IMG/VR virus record: IMGVR_UViG_3300035099_000321
Coordinates: 1 to 32,367 of that record
Direction: 5' to 3' (one strand)
Source of the DNA: a virus
DNA: 32,367 nt
A model generated the notes under the pieces. That model was not told where the DNA came from and searched no databases. It saw only the letters and a program-made list of their open reading frames with translations. Within the stretch, counting starts at the first letter, position 1. Every line of letters starts with the position of its first letter. Position numbers and translations under genes: made by a program. Shown in pieces: positions 21,756-30,764 of this stretch.

Positions 21756-22067
21756 CTAGTGTAGAATGAAGGGCAGCGCTTGGACTGCTAGTTCTATCGC
21801 CAGATTAATCCATTTGTTACCGGTTTTCACGTCCGGCAAACTGTTTCCAAGCTGCTTGACTATGATTTCCGCGGCCCTTTTTTTCTTAAGCTCTCCCTTC
21901 AGCGCGCTAATCAGAGCCTCTTTTTCTACAGACACAACAGCGTTGTATATTACGTCTTTGTTGTTCACGTAGAACTGCTTGAATTCCGGCGATAGATGCT
22001 CGCGCATAAGACGGTCGAATTTGTCATGCACGTTGCCCAAAAACGCTCTTAGTTTAGTTAAAAACAT
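21756..22067 (-). CDS. Small hypothetical protein downstream of endolysin
   Basis: This 103-aa protein starts at 22067 with AGGAGG six bases upstream; an earlier in-frame start at 22100 would overlap the endolysin. It is mainly helical, with LTKLRAFLGNVHDKFDRLMRE, then ALISALKGELKKKRAAEIIV and a hydrophobic C terminus (INLAIELAVQALPFILH) too short and polar to be a clear membrane span. Position after endolysin hints at a lysis-accessory role. I would not call it a holin. Confidence 0.65.
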   Translation of the reverse strand: MFLTKLRAFLGNVHDKFDRLMREHLSPEFKQFYVNNKDVIYNAVVSVEKEALISALKGELKKKRAAEIIVKQLGNSLPDVKTGNKWINLAIELAVQALPFILH

Positions 22068-22080
22068 GATTGTCCTCCTT

Positions 22081-22851
22081 TCAGCGTCCAAACAATACAC
22101 GCTCGAATTGCGAAACTTGCTCGTTCGATGAATACGGATTGACGAATCCTATTAAGTTGCGCTCTCCGATGCGACGTACAACCGAGGCCACGGCGTTTCC
22201 ATGATTGCCTTCTATTGTGTTAAACAGCACACCACCCGGCGACACCGAAAAAACGACGCCAGCGTGGCCAAGACGCGTCCAATTTCCGTTTCCGTCCTTA
22301 TGTTGCCACAACACGATGTTGCCAGGAACTAGCGCGCGTGGGTTCTTGCTGAATGCCGGATAAAATATGCCTTTGCGCTCCGCCCATTTCCAGAAAGTCC
22401 ACGTGGACGCTTCGGTGAAAGCAATCACTTTGGCTTGGTACAGCGCGTACGAGGCGAATTTCATACACCAAGCTACCTTGAACGGCGGGCCGTACAACCG
22501 TATCTCCGGCGAATCATTGCTTCCGTCTGGAACTTCGTGCACGTTCAATGCGCGCTGTTCGGCGCAGAAATGAAGGACACTTGCGCGCTGGGGTGTAAGT
22601 CCTTCCGGTACACGTAGTATTGTTCCTATTCTTTGAGCTGCTCCGCTTGGATGTTCCAGCGCCCACCATGTTTCCGGCCCGACTATTCCATCTGGCTTTA
22701 ATTCCTCTCCCTTGGCGTTGCGGTGTGTGTTTTGAAAATACAAAACGGCGCTCAATGTCTTATCAGAGAATGAACCTGTTACGTCTTCGGGTTTTAGAAA
22801 CCCTTGCTGTACGAGAATTTCTTGCAGTCGCTTAACATCCGGTTCGCTCAT
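22081..22851 (-). CDS. Endolysin: peptidoglycan-binding domain plus CHAP amidase/peptidase
   Basis: This 256-aa protein has an N-terminal PG_binding_1 repeat (residues 1-65: VKRLQEILVQQGFL, DGIVGPETWWAL). A CHAP domain follows, with catalytic Cys129 (AWCMKFASYAL), His196 (RLGHAGVVFS) and the downstream acidic/Asn stretch IEGNHGNAV. CHAP enzymes cut peptidoglycan amide bonds, so this releases progeny. The start at 22851 has AGGAG and overlaps the membrane protein gene by four bases (ATGA). There is no signal peptide, so a holin or similar partner is expected. Confidence 0.93.
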   Translation of the reverse strand: MSEPDVKRLQEILVQQGFLKPEDVTGSFSDKTLSAVLYFQNTHRNAKGEELKPDGIVGPETWWALEHPSGAAQRIGTILRVPEGLTPQRASVLHFCAEQRALNVHEVPDGSNDSPEIRLYGPPFKVAWCMKFASYALYQAKVIAFTEASTWTFWKWAERKGIFYPAFSKNPRALVPGNIVLWQHKDGNGNWTRLGHAGVVFSVSPGGVLFNTIEGNHGNAVASVVRRIGERNLIGFVNPYSSNEQVSQFERVLFGR

Positions 22852-23093
22852 TTCTGCTCTCCTCTCGCCTTGAAGCACGCTTCTCTTTTGTCTGTACAAT
22901 CTGCCTTGGACACGAAGTCGTTGGCGACTTTTACCTTGAAATTGAGTATTTCTTCTTTGGCGTCTACGATTTCTTCTATTTTAGCGTGCATAGTTTTTAC
23001 TTTGTCTTTTAACAGGAGATACACTATTACTACTAGTATTGAGTTTGCCCATACCGGGACATGGTTTGAGATTTTTTCTAGTAATTCTAACAT
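22848..23093 (-). CDS. Small membrane protein, holin or lysis-accessory candidate
   Basis: This 81-aa protein has one hydrophobic segment (about residues 13-28, VWANSILVVIVYLLL), then a charged coiled coil (KVKTMHAKIEEIVDAKEEI) and a Cys-containing tail (SKADCTDKREACFKARGE). It has a strong AAGGAGG ribosome site, lies just upstream of endolysin and overlaps it by ATGA. Single-span plus coiled-coil proteins are typical holin/antiholin or spanin-type factors. The exact class is uncertain. Confidence 0.75.
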   Translation of the reverse strand: MLELLEKISNHVPVWANSILVVIVYLLLKDKVKTMHAKIEEIVDAKEEILNFKVKVANDFVSKADCTDKREACFKARGEQK

Positions 23094-23115
23094 CGCTCCA
23101 CCCTCCTTGTTCGAG

Positions 23116-26100
23116 TTACACGTTTAGTATCCTGTTTTTGAAGTAGAATTCTTTTCCAGAGACGGTATACCAAGATGTAACGAAACGTCCTGGATTCCCG
23201 TCCGCGTAAACATCGGATGCCTTTCCCCATGTTTGCCATTTGTTAGTGTATTCCTTCAACACCAAAGAAAGGGCGAGGTCATAAACATTGCCGCCGATTA
23301 CGCTCCACGAAGCGCCGTCGTACCAACTGGCTACGCCGCTAGTTATTACATTGGCGTTTCTGTACCCGAATCCCCATGAATTGGTGTACCATTGTTGCTG
23401 TATACTGCCCACTAAGTCTCTGTCAGGGAAGTCTGTCCAATTGCCGCCAGAGTACCGGTGCGGTTGCCCAAGTGTATACGGGTTGCCCGACTGCGCGTAC
23501 AGTCGAATTAGAACATCGCTGCCTATGTTGCCATGAGCACCGAGATGAAAACCGATGCAGTACCTGTTACCTTGTACGAGATTTATAGCAGGAGAGATAT
23601 TAAAGGACATACTGAATGCAAACATCTGATTGGCTCGCCAGCCAATGTTACGTTCGCCAGATTGCTGCAGTTGTTCATCGGGCCTGCCATTAGACTTAGC
23701 GGTGTATAGTCTCGCGAACGCAGCGACAGTATCGCTGGAGTATGCAGCCGATGTTTCTATTACAAAACCTGAGATTGCTGACAACGGCCTGCTAGATGAC
23801 GCTATGAAATCCTGATAAACGCTCGTTACAACGCTGTCGAATACCAAGTCGACATATATGTCTTTGTTCGTACCAAAATTCGTGTAAAGGCAGTTAGTGT
23901 CTAGACTAAGCGCGCCCACGGCAATACAATAAACAACACCGGCGTCGAGCTTAGGTAGAGTAGGAAACGTGAATGTTACGCTTTTGTTCACCGGAAAGCC
24001 AGTTGTAGCCCCGTTGCTGGTAGCAAGCGCCGCGCCTGTTGGAAGACCGTTGCTATCGGCCATGTACAAATAAGCAGTTATATCCCTGCTGCCACCGGTT
24101 TGCCGTCCTACTTGGAGTGCAGCAGAGTAAAGATAGCCAGAACGTGCTAAAGAAAAGGACTGCGCTACCATGGGCTTGTTTTCAGATTCCGTAAAGCTGT
24201 ACGAACTGTTACCTTCGCAAAGAGCTTCCGTGCCAGTGGATTTTAGCGTACTGAGAACTATGCAGTATCGTTTTGTAGTAACAAGCGTAGGACGCGGCAC
24301 GGTGGAAAAGTTGAACTTGTACGTTTCTTCCCCTGTTCCTGTAACAGGTATGGCGTCGCTACTAGCTAAAATAGAACCGGTAGGAAGACCGTTGCTATCG
24401 GCCATGTACAAGTCTACTGTTAGCTGCGCTGTTACGCCCGTTTCAAGGTCGTATTTTAGTTTCAAGAAACAGTAGAAAAGTTGCCCGTTGTGTGTCAATT
24501 TGAAAGACTGCGATATTTTAACATCGGCAGGATTGCAGGCAATCCACGCGTCTCCCTCGAATGGCGCAAGGTCGTAATAATTGCCGACTTCCGGCGGCTG
24601 TATCCATTTTTTCAGTTTTACGACAAGCTCGTCGTCGCCAGCCGGTCTTAGCGTGCGCGTTATGTTGTAAACTGTAAATCGTTCATCGAGAAACAGCGAA
24701 GGAGCAACTAGTCTGATTACGTGCTCGAAGTTTATCGCATAGACGTCCGGGAACTTTTGCGTTATCTTGACGTCCATCATGGCGGCAGGGTCTTTGTAAA
24801 AATCAACAAGATGCTGCGCGATGAAGCCCGCGTATACGTTGTTATCGTCCGGCATAAGCTCGTTTTCGAAATTAAAGTCCTGCAGCCCGTATTTGGCTTG
24901 ACTCGAAGTGTCTTCTCTAGTTTCCCACGAAGAACCCCATTTCACGCTGACTCTGTTTTTTACATTCTGCAGCTCGTCTTCCGGTTGTACAATTTCTACA
25001 GCGTCGTCCGCTTCATTGTACGTGAAATCCGGCGTGTTATCCGAAAACCACTCATTTATACGGAACCGATAAACGCCGTCGCCATCAATGAAATGCATGT
25101 GTTGCCCAACAGAAACGGCGTCTTGCAGCGCTTCCATGGCATTTTTATTGTTCCATGTAACAGTTGCCAGTTCCGCAGCGTCGCCTTGAATGTCGTATTC
25201 ATTGTTTCCTAATCCAAGCTCTACCAATACCGCTTTTACTATTTCGCTGGCTGTTTTGTTCGCTTGTTCCTCTATAGACACTTGCGACTTCGAGAACGGA
25301 TAGAAACGGTCTACTAGTGTAATATGCACCAGCTTGTCTGTAAATCCTGGCAAGGCTCGGATATTACGTATAAAGCCCTTGAACTGCGGGTACCGTATAC
25401 CGTCGTACCATACCTCTACCGACATTTTGTTCCCGACTCTAAGTATTTCGTAAAAGTCGCTTTCGTCATTGTTTTTGTCATACAGACCGGACTTGTTATC
25501 AATCACAATATCGCACATGCCTTGTACCATATGTCCGTCTACGGTGTTTTTGCCGATGTTTATTGTAACAGACTCTACGTCGTTTGCTATATTAGCAGAC
25601 ATAAACGTGGTGTACGTTATATCGAACCGCACTGCCGCGCCGTAGCCGACATGTTGTATTTCATCATCATAATCAATAGTATAAACAGGCGATTCGTACT
25701 CAAACGGGATAGCGCCTTCTATGCCCCAGTAATTCTCCTCGTCGGCGTTTCCGGTGCGGTAAACAGCAAAGTAGTAAAACTCGTGTAGTGTTTTTAGTCT
25801 GATAAGCGAATTATCAAAAAGGAACTCTTGCTCGCCGACACCGTTACACGTGTTAGTACTAGTTATATACTCGTCGCCAGCGTAAATGCGCATTTCCACT
25901 GCATCTGTCGGGGAACCGGTTTTCCGTAAATGGATTTTAATAGACGAAATATGCCCGTCCCTAGGCATGACAAAGCCCTGTCCTATTGTTTTAAACGAAA
26001 CTGCTCCGCATCCGCCTATTAGGCCTTGCCCAAAATCAGCCCAAACTCCACCTACGTCTTGTAAAACGTGTTCTACAAGTTCGGTGTCATCGTGTAATAA

Positions 26101-26130
26101 GCGTACATCATAATGATTGGGCGCCGTCAT
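23116..26130 (-). CDS. Minor tail protein with C-terminal repeated beta-sandwich (adhesin-like) domains
   Basis: This 1004-aa protein follows the tape measure (ATGA overlap). The middle (about 190-520) has a baseplate/hub-like pattern (VESVTINIGKN, VGNKMSVEVWYDGIRYPQFKGFI, NKTASEIVKAVLVELGL). The C-terminal half repeats a domain with lYMADSNGLPTG near residues 573 and 687, and a diverged SNGRPDE copy near 806, each in a beta-sandwich of carbohydrate-binding style. Host-surface binding is therefore likely. The first two repeats share an identical 29-bp DNA segment, so one was duplicated recently. Confidence 0.85.
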   Translation of the reverse strand: MTAPNHYDVRLLHDDTELVEHVLQDVGGVWADFGQGLIGGCGAVSFKTIGQGFVMPRDGHISSIKIHLRKTGSPTDAVEMRIYAGDEYITSTNTCNGVGEQEFLFDNSLIRLKTLHEFYYFAVYRTGNADEENYWGIEGAIPFEYESPVYTIDYDDEIQHVGYGAAVRFDITYTTFMSANIANDVESVTINIGKNTVDGHMVQGMCDIVIDNKSGLYDKNNDESDFYEILRVGNKMSVEVWYDGIRYPQFKGFIRNIRALPGFTDKLVHITLVDRFYPFSKSQVSIEEQANKTASEIVKAVLVELGLGNNEYDIQGDAAELATVTWNNKNAMEALQDAVSVGQHMHFIDGDGVYRFRINEWFSDNTPDFTYNEADDAVEIVQPEDELQNVKNRVSVKWGSSWETREDTSSQAKYGLQDFNFENELMPDDNNVYAGFIAQHLVDFYKDPAAMMDVKITQKFPDVYAINFEHVIRLVAPSLFLDERFTVYNITRTLRPAGDDELVVKLKKWIQPPEVGNYYDLAPFEGDAWIACNPADVKISQSFKLTHNGQLFYCFLKLKYDLETGVTAQLTVDLYMADSNGLPTGSILASSDAIPVTGTGEETYKFNFSTVPRPTLVTTKRYCIVLSTLKSTGTEALCEGNSSYSFTESENKPMVAQSFSLARSGYLYSAALQVGRQTGGSRDITAYLYMADSNGLPTGAALATSNGATTGFPVNKSVTFTFPTLPKLDAGVVYCIAVGALSLDTNCLYTNFGTNKDIYVDLVFDSVVTSVYQDFIASSSRPLSAISGFVIETSAAYSSDTVAAFARLYTAKSNGRPDEQLQQSGERNIGWRANQMFAFSMSFNISPAINLVQGNRYCIGFHLGAHGNIGSDVLIRLYAQSGNPYTLGQPHRYSGGNWTDFPDRDLVGSIQQQWYTNSWGFGYRNANVITSGVASWYDGASWSVIGGNVYDLALSLVLKEYTNKWQTWGKASDVYADGNPGRFVTSWYTVSGKEFYFKNRILNV
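24041..24069. repeat. 29-bp direct repeat in the minor tail gene (copy 1)
   Basis: This segment is identical to 24383-24411. Both encode YMADSNGLP plus flanking bases, 342 bp (114 codons) apart. Identity at silent positions as well as protein level indicates recent domain duplication or recombination inside the adhesin-like C terminus. Confidence 0.85.
24383..24411. repeat. 29-bp direct repeat in the minor tail gene (copy 2)
   Basis: Identical to 24041-24069; see that copy. Repeats of this kind allow domain gain or loss by slippage, which would vary host-binding modules. Confidence 0.85.
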
Positions 26131-28259
26131 GCATATGCCCTCGATAATTCTTCATTCATTAGCCTGCCAAGTTCTCTAACGAATTCCCTAGCTTTCCATC
26201 GGTCTGATAACATCACGCCCTCGAAATGGTTTTCCATGTTTATTATGATATTAGGTTTTCCACTAGTACTACTCAATTTGTCAAGCGGGATGACCGCTTC
26301 TGCTCCTTTTTCACCGATAATAGCTGCAGTCGGTTTGGTAACAATGCCGCCGTGCTGCAACCCTATCCCTGTTCCGTAGGAGAGCCACGCCCATTGTGAA
26401 TACTGTTGTAGCAGGCTGTATTCGTGCGGCGTTAGCGATTTTCCTTGCTGGTATTTTAAGTACGCTCCATACGGCGTAGCGGCTCCTTCCGGTATTTGCA
26501 TCGTGTACGTTCCTGTCGCTCCGCTTGCTCTGCTGTTAAGGGTTTGGTACGCGTCCCGTTGTTCCTCGTAGTTCCCTATAATAGAGTCGGTCGCTGCGTC
26601 GGACGCCGCCGCTTGTTCATCGAAGGAGTCTATAGCAGCGGATGCTATATCATCGTACGTATAAACGCCGGTAGCGTCTAATTGCTGGTATTCAGACAAC
26701 ATGGTATCGTAGTCATTAAGCCATTGCTGCAACGCTTCCTCCGACGCGCGTTTTTCAGCGTCGGCAAGTTGCTGGTCTGCTTGCGCTTGTGTTATGCGCG
26801 CCTGTTGTTCTATGTTAGCGCGTTGCGTTTCTTGCTCTTTCACCGTGTCAGTGTATCTCTTTTCTTCTTCGGTGCGCTCTTGCTCTAGGTACAAAATCTG
26901 TTGTGTAGCGTCGTCCCATATTTGCACCGTTTCGCGGGCTGTTTTTTGTGTGTGTCCGGTAATCGCATCGGTTTTAGCCAGCATGCTATCTATAGCGCTG
27001 GCCAGCTTTTCCTCCCCGAAATAGTGCAGCGCTTCGCTGATAGTGGACATCAATTTTCCCACCATTGTGCCCACGGGGTTGAAAAGGAAGTTGACGGCCG
27101 TGTCGTATATTCTATTCGCATAGTCGCTTACCAGCGCCACTGCCCACACGGCGAACTCCTTGACGTTCAACTTGAAGTTCTCTACTTTAGTAGCGAACTT
27201 GCCAAACATTGCGTCAGACGCTATGCCGCACTTTGCCGCTGCTCCTTCCCAATTGGTAGCAAATAACAGCAATCCACCGGCTATCAGAGCCATTGTAACT
27301 AAAAATGAAGCGCTAAGTCCACTAATAGCTGCGCCGACAGCGCTTATAGCTGGAATAGCTGCGCTTATTCCCATTGCAGCAAGCGATACCGCAGTAAGCG
27401 CCGGAACAAGCGCTGAAGCCGCCTCGAACAAGCCGCTGTATTCTACCCGCTGCTTCTGTAGCCAGCCCTGCAACTCTTGTAACCGTGTTACGTGTTCTTT
27501 TTGTATGTTAGACAAGTCCTTTATTACATTTCCGGAACGTGCTACCTGCGCTGTTTGCTGCTCGAATTCAGCCGTGCTGATATTAAGCTGTTGTAGTAAC
27601 GCGCTCAAACTCCCGCCGGAAGCCTTTATAGCCTCGTCAAACATCCCTATGGCTTTTCTTCCGGAGATGCCTTTATCGTCTAGAATGCCCATCACGGCGG
27701 CCACCTGGTCAACAGACAACTTCATTGTGCTTAGTTCCGGAGCAGAACGACTGACAAAGGTCAGGAATTCGGAAAGCGTGATGTCCGTATTTTTCAGCAG
27801 GTAGCCTAGAGCGTTTACCGAATCGGATGAGTTTTTTGCTTTAATGCCCATCGAAGCTAGGCCGTCTGCTGCTTTTGCCAGGTCAATGGCGCTTTCCCCG
27901 CTGGCTTTCCCTACGTTTTTCCAGTAGTCAGCATATTGTTTTATCGCGTCGGAGCTTTTCAAGCCCTCTTGAGCCGCCTTAGTAAATAGCTGCATGTCGT
28001 TATCGAACGAATATCCAGCGTCGCGCGATGCCATAGTCAATTTTTTTATAGCATCCTCCGATAGGCCGCTTATGTACGCTACGCGCGCTATTTGCGCTCC
28101 TTCTCCTTCTGCGGAACGGCCTAGAACCTCTAATGCCGCAGCGGCTCCGGCCGCATATTTCCCGAATGAAGAAAGCTTGTCTGCTACCTTGTCAAAGACG
28201 GCGCTAGCCTCATCTTTGGCCAGAAGCAGCATTTCCAACACTCTATCGTCAGCCGCCAT
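26127..28259 (-). CDS. Tail tape measure protein
   Basis: This 710-aa protein has the expected features: N-terminal phage-tape-measure core (LEVLGRSAEGEGAQIARVAY, GLSEDAIKKLTMAS), a central hydrophobic region (283-335), a long charged coiled coil (about 450-530) and a C-terminal signature GGIVTKPTAAIIGEKGAEAVIPLDKL. It sets tail length. At roughly 1.5 angstrom per residue 710 residues would give about 105 nm, so a moderate-length siphovirus tail. GGGAGAG precedes the start at 28259. The end overlaps the minor tail gene by ATGA. Confidence 0.93.
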   Translation of the reverse strand: MAADDRVLEMLLLAKDEASAVFDKVADKLSSFGKYAAGAAAALEVLGRSAEGEGAQIARVAYISGLSEDAIKKLTMASRDAGYSFDNDMQLFTKAAQEGLKSSDAIKQYADYWKNVGKASGESAIDLAKAADGLASMGIKAKNSSDSVNALGYLLKNTDITLSEFLTFVSRSAPELSTMKLSVDQVAAVMGILDDKGISGRKAIGMFDEAIKASGGSLSALLQQLNISTAEFEQQTAQVARSGNVIKDLSNIQKEHVTRLQELQGWLQKQRVEYSGLFEAASALVPALTAVSLAAMGISAAIPAISAVGAAISGLSASFLVTMALIAGGLLLFATNWEGAAAKCGIASDAMFGKFATKVENFKLNVKEFAVWAVALVSDYANRIYDTAVNFLFNPVGTMVGKLMSTISEALHYFGEEKLASAIDSMLAKTDAITGHTQKTARETVQIWDDATQQILYLEQERTEEEKRYTDTVKEQETQRANIEQQARITQAQADQQLADAEKRASEEALQQWLNDYDTMLSEYQQLDATGVYTYDDIASAAIDSFDEQAAASDAATDSIIGNYEEQRDAYQTLNSRASGATGTYTMQIPEGAATPYGAYLKYQQGKSLTPHEYSLLQQYSQWAWLSYGTGIGLQHGGIVTKPTAAIIGEKGAEAVIPLDKLSSTSGKPNIIINMENHFEGVMLSDRWKAREFVRELGRLMNEELSRAYA

Positions 28260-28389
28260 TTTTGTTCTCTCCCATGATTCCTATCAAGCGCTCTAGCGCT
28301 ATTTGCTTTAAGAACTCTGCTTGTAGCGGAGTAGCGTCCTCAAGCACGTCAACCAGTTTTATATTCGACGTCGTTAAAAGCAGCGCCAT
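28249..28389 (-). CDS. Second tail-assembly-chaperone reading frame (possible frameshift product)
   Basis: This frame encodes MALLLTTSNIKLVDVLEDAT and a helical PLQAEFLKQIALERLIGIMGE, stopping at 28249, where it overlaps the tape measure start by 11 bases. From ATG 28389 it gives 46 aa. The frame is open upstream to 28470, so it can be joined to the first chaperone frame by a ribosomal shift in 28352-28470. This is the usual place for a gpG-gpGT type fusion. The shift needed is +1 or -2, not the common -1; a T-run in the 28450s is one candidate slip region. Confidence 0.55.
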   Translation of the reverse strand: MALLLTTSNIKLVDVLEDATPLQAEFLKQIALERLIGIMGENKNGG

Positions 28390-28837
28390 TTCCAAGCCGT
28401 CCGGCGTGTTTACGAAACCGTGCCACTTTAGCGGCAGTGTCCTCCAATCCAGAAAAACGCATGATTTCTTCTACCAGCTTGTCAAAATCTGCATCACTCA
28501 TTGTCAATGATTTTACCTCTGCTGTGCTCCATTTGTGTTCCATGTCTTTGCCGGTGCTTAATCCGCAAGCGGCTATAAACAACTTGTAGTCTAATGAATT
28601 GCGCACCGCCTTGTCTGCGTCGCCCTCTAGTTGCGGGTCTATCATCGTAGATGCTCTACCTCTAGTTTTAAAATCCCGAACTAAAATGGCTTCCGCTTCT
28701 GCTTTCTCTCCGATAGTAAGAGAGCGAATGTCTACCTTGCCGATAGAAAGCTCGACTGTACAAGTCAGACACTTGCCCTTTAGCAATTGCGCCTTTGTTA
28801 GCGTTGTCTCGTCGGAGATGTCTAATTCGATTCCCAT
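28349..28837 (-). CDS. Tail assembly chaperone (gpG-like)
   Basis: This 162-aa protein lies between tail tube and tape measure, as tail chaperones do. Features are VDIRSLTIGEKAEAEAILVRDF, DADKAVRNSLDYKLFIAACGL and SDADFDKLVEEIMRFSGL, typical of phage chaperones that coat the tape measure before tail polymerisation. The C terminus after SGL is probably the unshifted version of a frameshifted pair with the 28249-28470 frame. The start at 28837 has AAAGGA nine bases upstream. Confidence 0.8.
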   Translation of the reverse strand: MGIELDISDETTLTKAQLLKGKCLTCTVELSIGKVDIRSLTIGEKAEAEAILVRDFKTRGRASTMIDPQLEGDADKAVRNSLDYKLFIAACGLSTGKDMEHKWSTAEVKSLTMSDADFDKLVEEIMRFSGLEDTAAKVARFRKHAGRLGNGAAFNDVEYKTG

Positions 28838-28850
28838 GTTTGTGTTCCTT

Positions 28851-30326
28851 TCAGTAGTTATACACGGACGTACATACAGCCGACATCAGCGTTTCGCTTT
28901 CATTATCATAAAGCGCTTCCACTGTTAAGTCTTGCTTTATTTCGTCTTTACCAGATTGTTTGGTTTTTAAGGACTTTATTTCGGCGCGTGGAATGTCAAG
29001 AGTTACGGTTCCCAAAGCACTGCCATTGATAACGAACTGATATGCTTTTTCTTTCACATCGGACGACTCCGACGGGCCGCCGTCATTTCCCCAGAATTCA
29101 TTTAAAGCCGTGTCGTCTTCGAACTCAAGCGTCATGTCAGCGGATACCGAGAACTCGCCTGCTTTGTGATAACGAGCAAAACGGCTACCAAGAGTCATTT
29201 TCGGGACGGCGCCGGAGCTTATCGTCAACGTTAGTTTCTCAACGGTGGCGTCTTCCGCTGGCGTTGCGCCATAATCACTCTTTTTAACAACTATGTTGTT
29301 AAACTGCGCCGGATATCCTTGCGGGATACGAATGTCTGGAAGAGTGCGCACGACATCGGAACCGTCTACCTTGGCCAGCACGTCAATAGACACAATTATC
29401 CAATCATTGGACGCCGTTATCTTCATTGTTTTGATAGAACATCCGGTAAAGACATGCTCGAACGTGTCTTTTCCTAGTCTGAACGTAGCAGACAACATCT
29501 CCTTTTCATCGGATATCGTCAAGTTGTGTTGATACGTACCGTAAGTATAGTCAGCCGTGTATTCCGTCTCCGCGTCTACATTACGCAGAGTAAACGCGCC
29601 GGTGCTGTAATCCAATTTGCCGCTAACCGCTGTTTTGTAGGAGTAGTCTACTGAATAAGTAGTGGACGCTACTAATCCTGTTAGATTAAGAACCGCGCCG
29701 CCTTTCGCGTCGTAATCTACCGTGCCGGTTACGGTAGCGGGGCTTATGGGAACGATGTTACCATTAGCGTCATCCGTTGCCTTGTTTACGTTCGTTACTC
29801 TTATCACTACAGAGCCAGGAACTATGTCCGTGTGCGCTAACACCACCTCCTTAGTTGTCTGTCCTTCGGTAGTCGCAAACTCCTCTCCAGACACGTCTAT
29901 TTGCTGTATCAGCTTTCCAAAGCCGTCATCCGAAATGTCGCCTGCCATGCCGTGAATCGAAATGCTCCCTGGAATAACCGGAACGTTGGCAAGCGTGCCA
30001 GCTAGTGTAGTTTTCCCTGCGGCGGTTTCCCCAATGCCTTCCGGAGAGCTTACTGCTTTCGTGTTGTCTGTATCCGTTCTTCCGCCCATAATAAGCCACA
30101 GGAAATACCATAGGAGTGGAGCGTCTGCTACAAAATCCACGCTCCCGTCCGGATTGTACGCGCCTGGCCTATGTTCACGCGGGAACCGCGTCAACGAGCC
30201 TTTTTTTATCTTGCTTGGTGAGTCCGGCGTGTCAAGAGAGGCGCTTGCCTGGTCTACATAGAAAACAGGAGCAACCGCTGTTCCAAACTCGCTCTCTTTG
30301 CCTATACCAAAGTACCTTAGTCTCAT
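28851..30326 (-). CDS. Major tail tube protein, with inserted Ig-like domains
   Basis: This 491-aa protein should polymerise as the tail tube. The N terminus RYFGIGKESEFGTAVAPVFY, the segment SLTRFPREHRPGAYNPDGSVDF and the C-terminal LTISSGAVPKMTLGSRFARYH, ALGTVTLDIPRAEI are typical of tube proteins. The large middle (about 110-270) carries two Ig-like or fibronectin-like copies (TVTGTVDYD...TYSVDYSY; then TLRNVDAETEYTADYTY), giving a protein longer than most tubes. Such insertions usually decorate the tail surface and may aid weak attachment. The start has AAAGGAG eleven bases upstream. Confidence 0.85.
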   Translation of the reverse strand: MRLRYFGIGKESEFGTAVAPVFYVDQASASLDTPDSPSKIKKGSLTRFPREHRPGAYNPDGSVDFVADAPLLWYFLWLIMGGRTDTDNTKAVSSPEGIGETAAGKTTLAGTLANVPVIPGSISIHGMAGDISDDGFGKLIQQIDVSGEEFATTEGQTTKEVVLAHTDIVPGSVVIRVTNVNKATDDANGNIVPISPATVTGTVDYDAKGGAVLNLTGLVASTTYSVDYSYKTAVSGKLDYSTGAFTLRNVDAETEYTADYTYGTYQHNLTISDEKEMLSATFRLGKDTFEHVFTGCSIKTMKITASNDWIIVSIDVLAKVDGSDVVRTLPDIRIPQGYPAQFNNIVVKKSDYGATPAEDATVEKLTLTISSGAVPKMTLGSRFARYHKAGEFSVSADMTLEFEDDTALNEFWGNDGGPSESSDVKEKAYQFVINGSALGTVTLDIPRAEIKSLKTKQSGKDEIKQDLTVEALYDNESETLMSAVCTSVYNY

Positions 30327-30332
30327 TTTCTT

Positions 30333-30764
30333 TTACTCCTTTCTGTAATAAAACCTCGACTCGAAGGAAACAATCGAGCCAAACAATGTCTCCTTAGATG
30401 GCAACTCCTTTGTTCCGTCCGGCTGCCATCCTAGCCTAATGGTGTCTTTTACAAGTCCATTGAGTGTCGGATTGGCCAACACTAATTCGCTGGCTTGCAA
30501 GGCCAAACTGCGCGCCAGTCGCGCGTCTTGCCTTTTGTATGTTGGAGCAACAGCCATTATAGAAAAACGAAGACGCCATCCCTCGTTGCCGCTAAATGTC
30601 CTGTTGTCTACATCGCTCGTGTCCAAAAAGACTTGTAGATACGGCGGAGTCATACTTCCAGAAACGAGCTCGTATCCAATTACTATCCCGTTTACGGGCA
30701 TTGTGTCCGCTAATAACGTACCGAGCGCATCTTCTATAGCTACTATTTGTTCATCTAAGGGCAT
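30333..30764 (-). CDS. Tail completion / tail-terminator-like protein
   Basis: This 143-aa protein starts at ATG 30764 (MPLDEQIV), overlapping the previous gene by 14 bases; an earlier TTG at 30794 is unlikely. It has YLQVFLDTSDVDNR, LRFSIMAVAPTYKRQDARLA and VLANPTLNGLVKDTIRLGWQPDGTKEL, then VSFESRFYY, as in tail terminator-type proteins (lambda gpU-like). It probably caps the tail tube or joins tail and head. Role is by position and pattern. Confidence 0.72.
   Translation of the reverse strand: MPLDEQIVAIEDALGTLLADTMPVNGIVIGYELVSGSMTPPYLQVFLDTSDVDNRTFSGNEGWRLRFSIMAVAPTYKRQDARLARSLALQASELVLANPTLNGLVKDTIRLGWQPDGTKELPSKETLFGSIVSFESRFYYRKE

Noticed and set aside
21756-22067. 103-aa protein as holin
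   Set aside because: The C-terminal hydrophobic stretch is short and there is no clear membrane span; the 81-aa protein upstream is a better lysis membrane candidate.
24721-25788. Plus-strand open frames opposite the minor tail gene
   Set aside because: Shadows of the tail gene, with no ribosome site and no domain.
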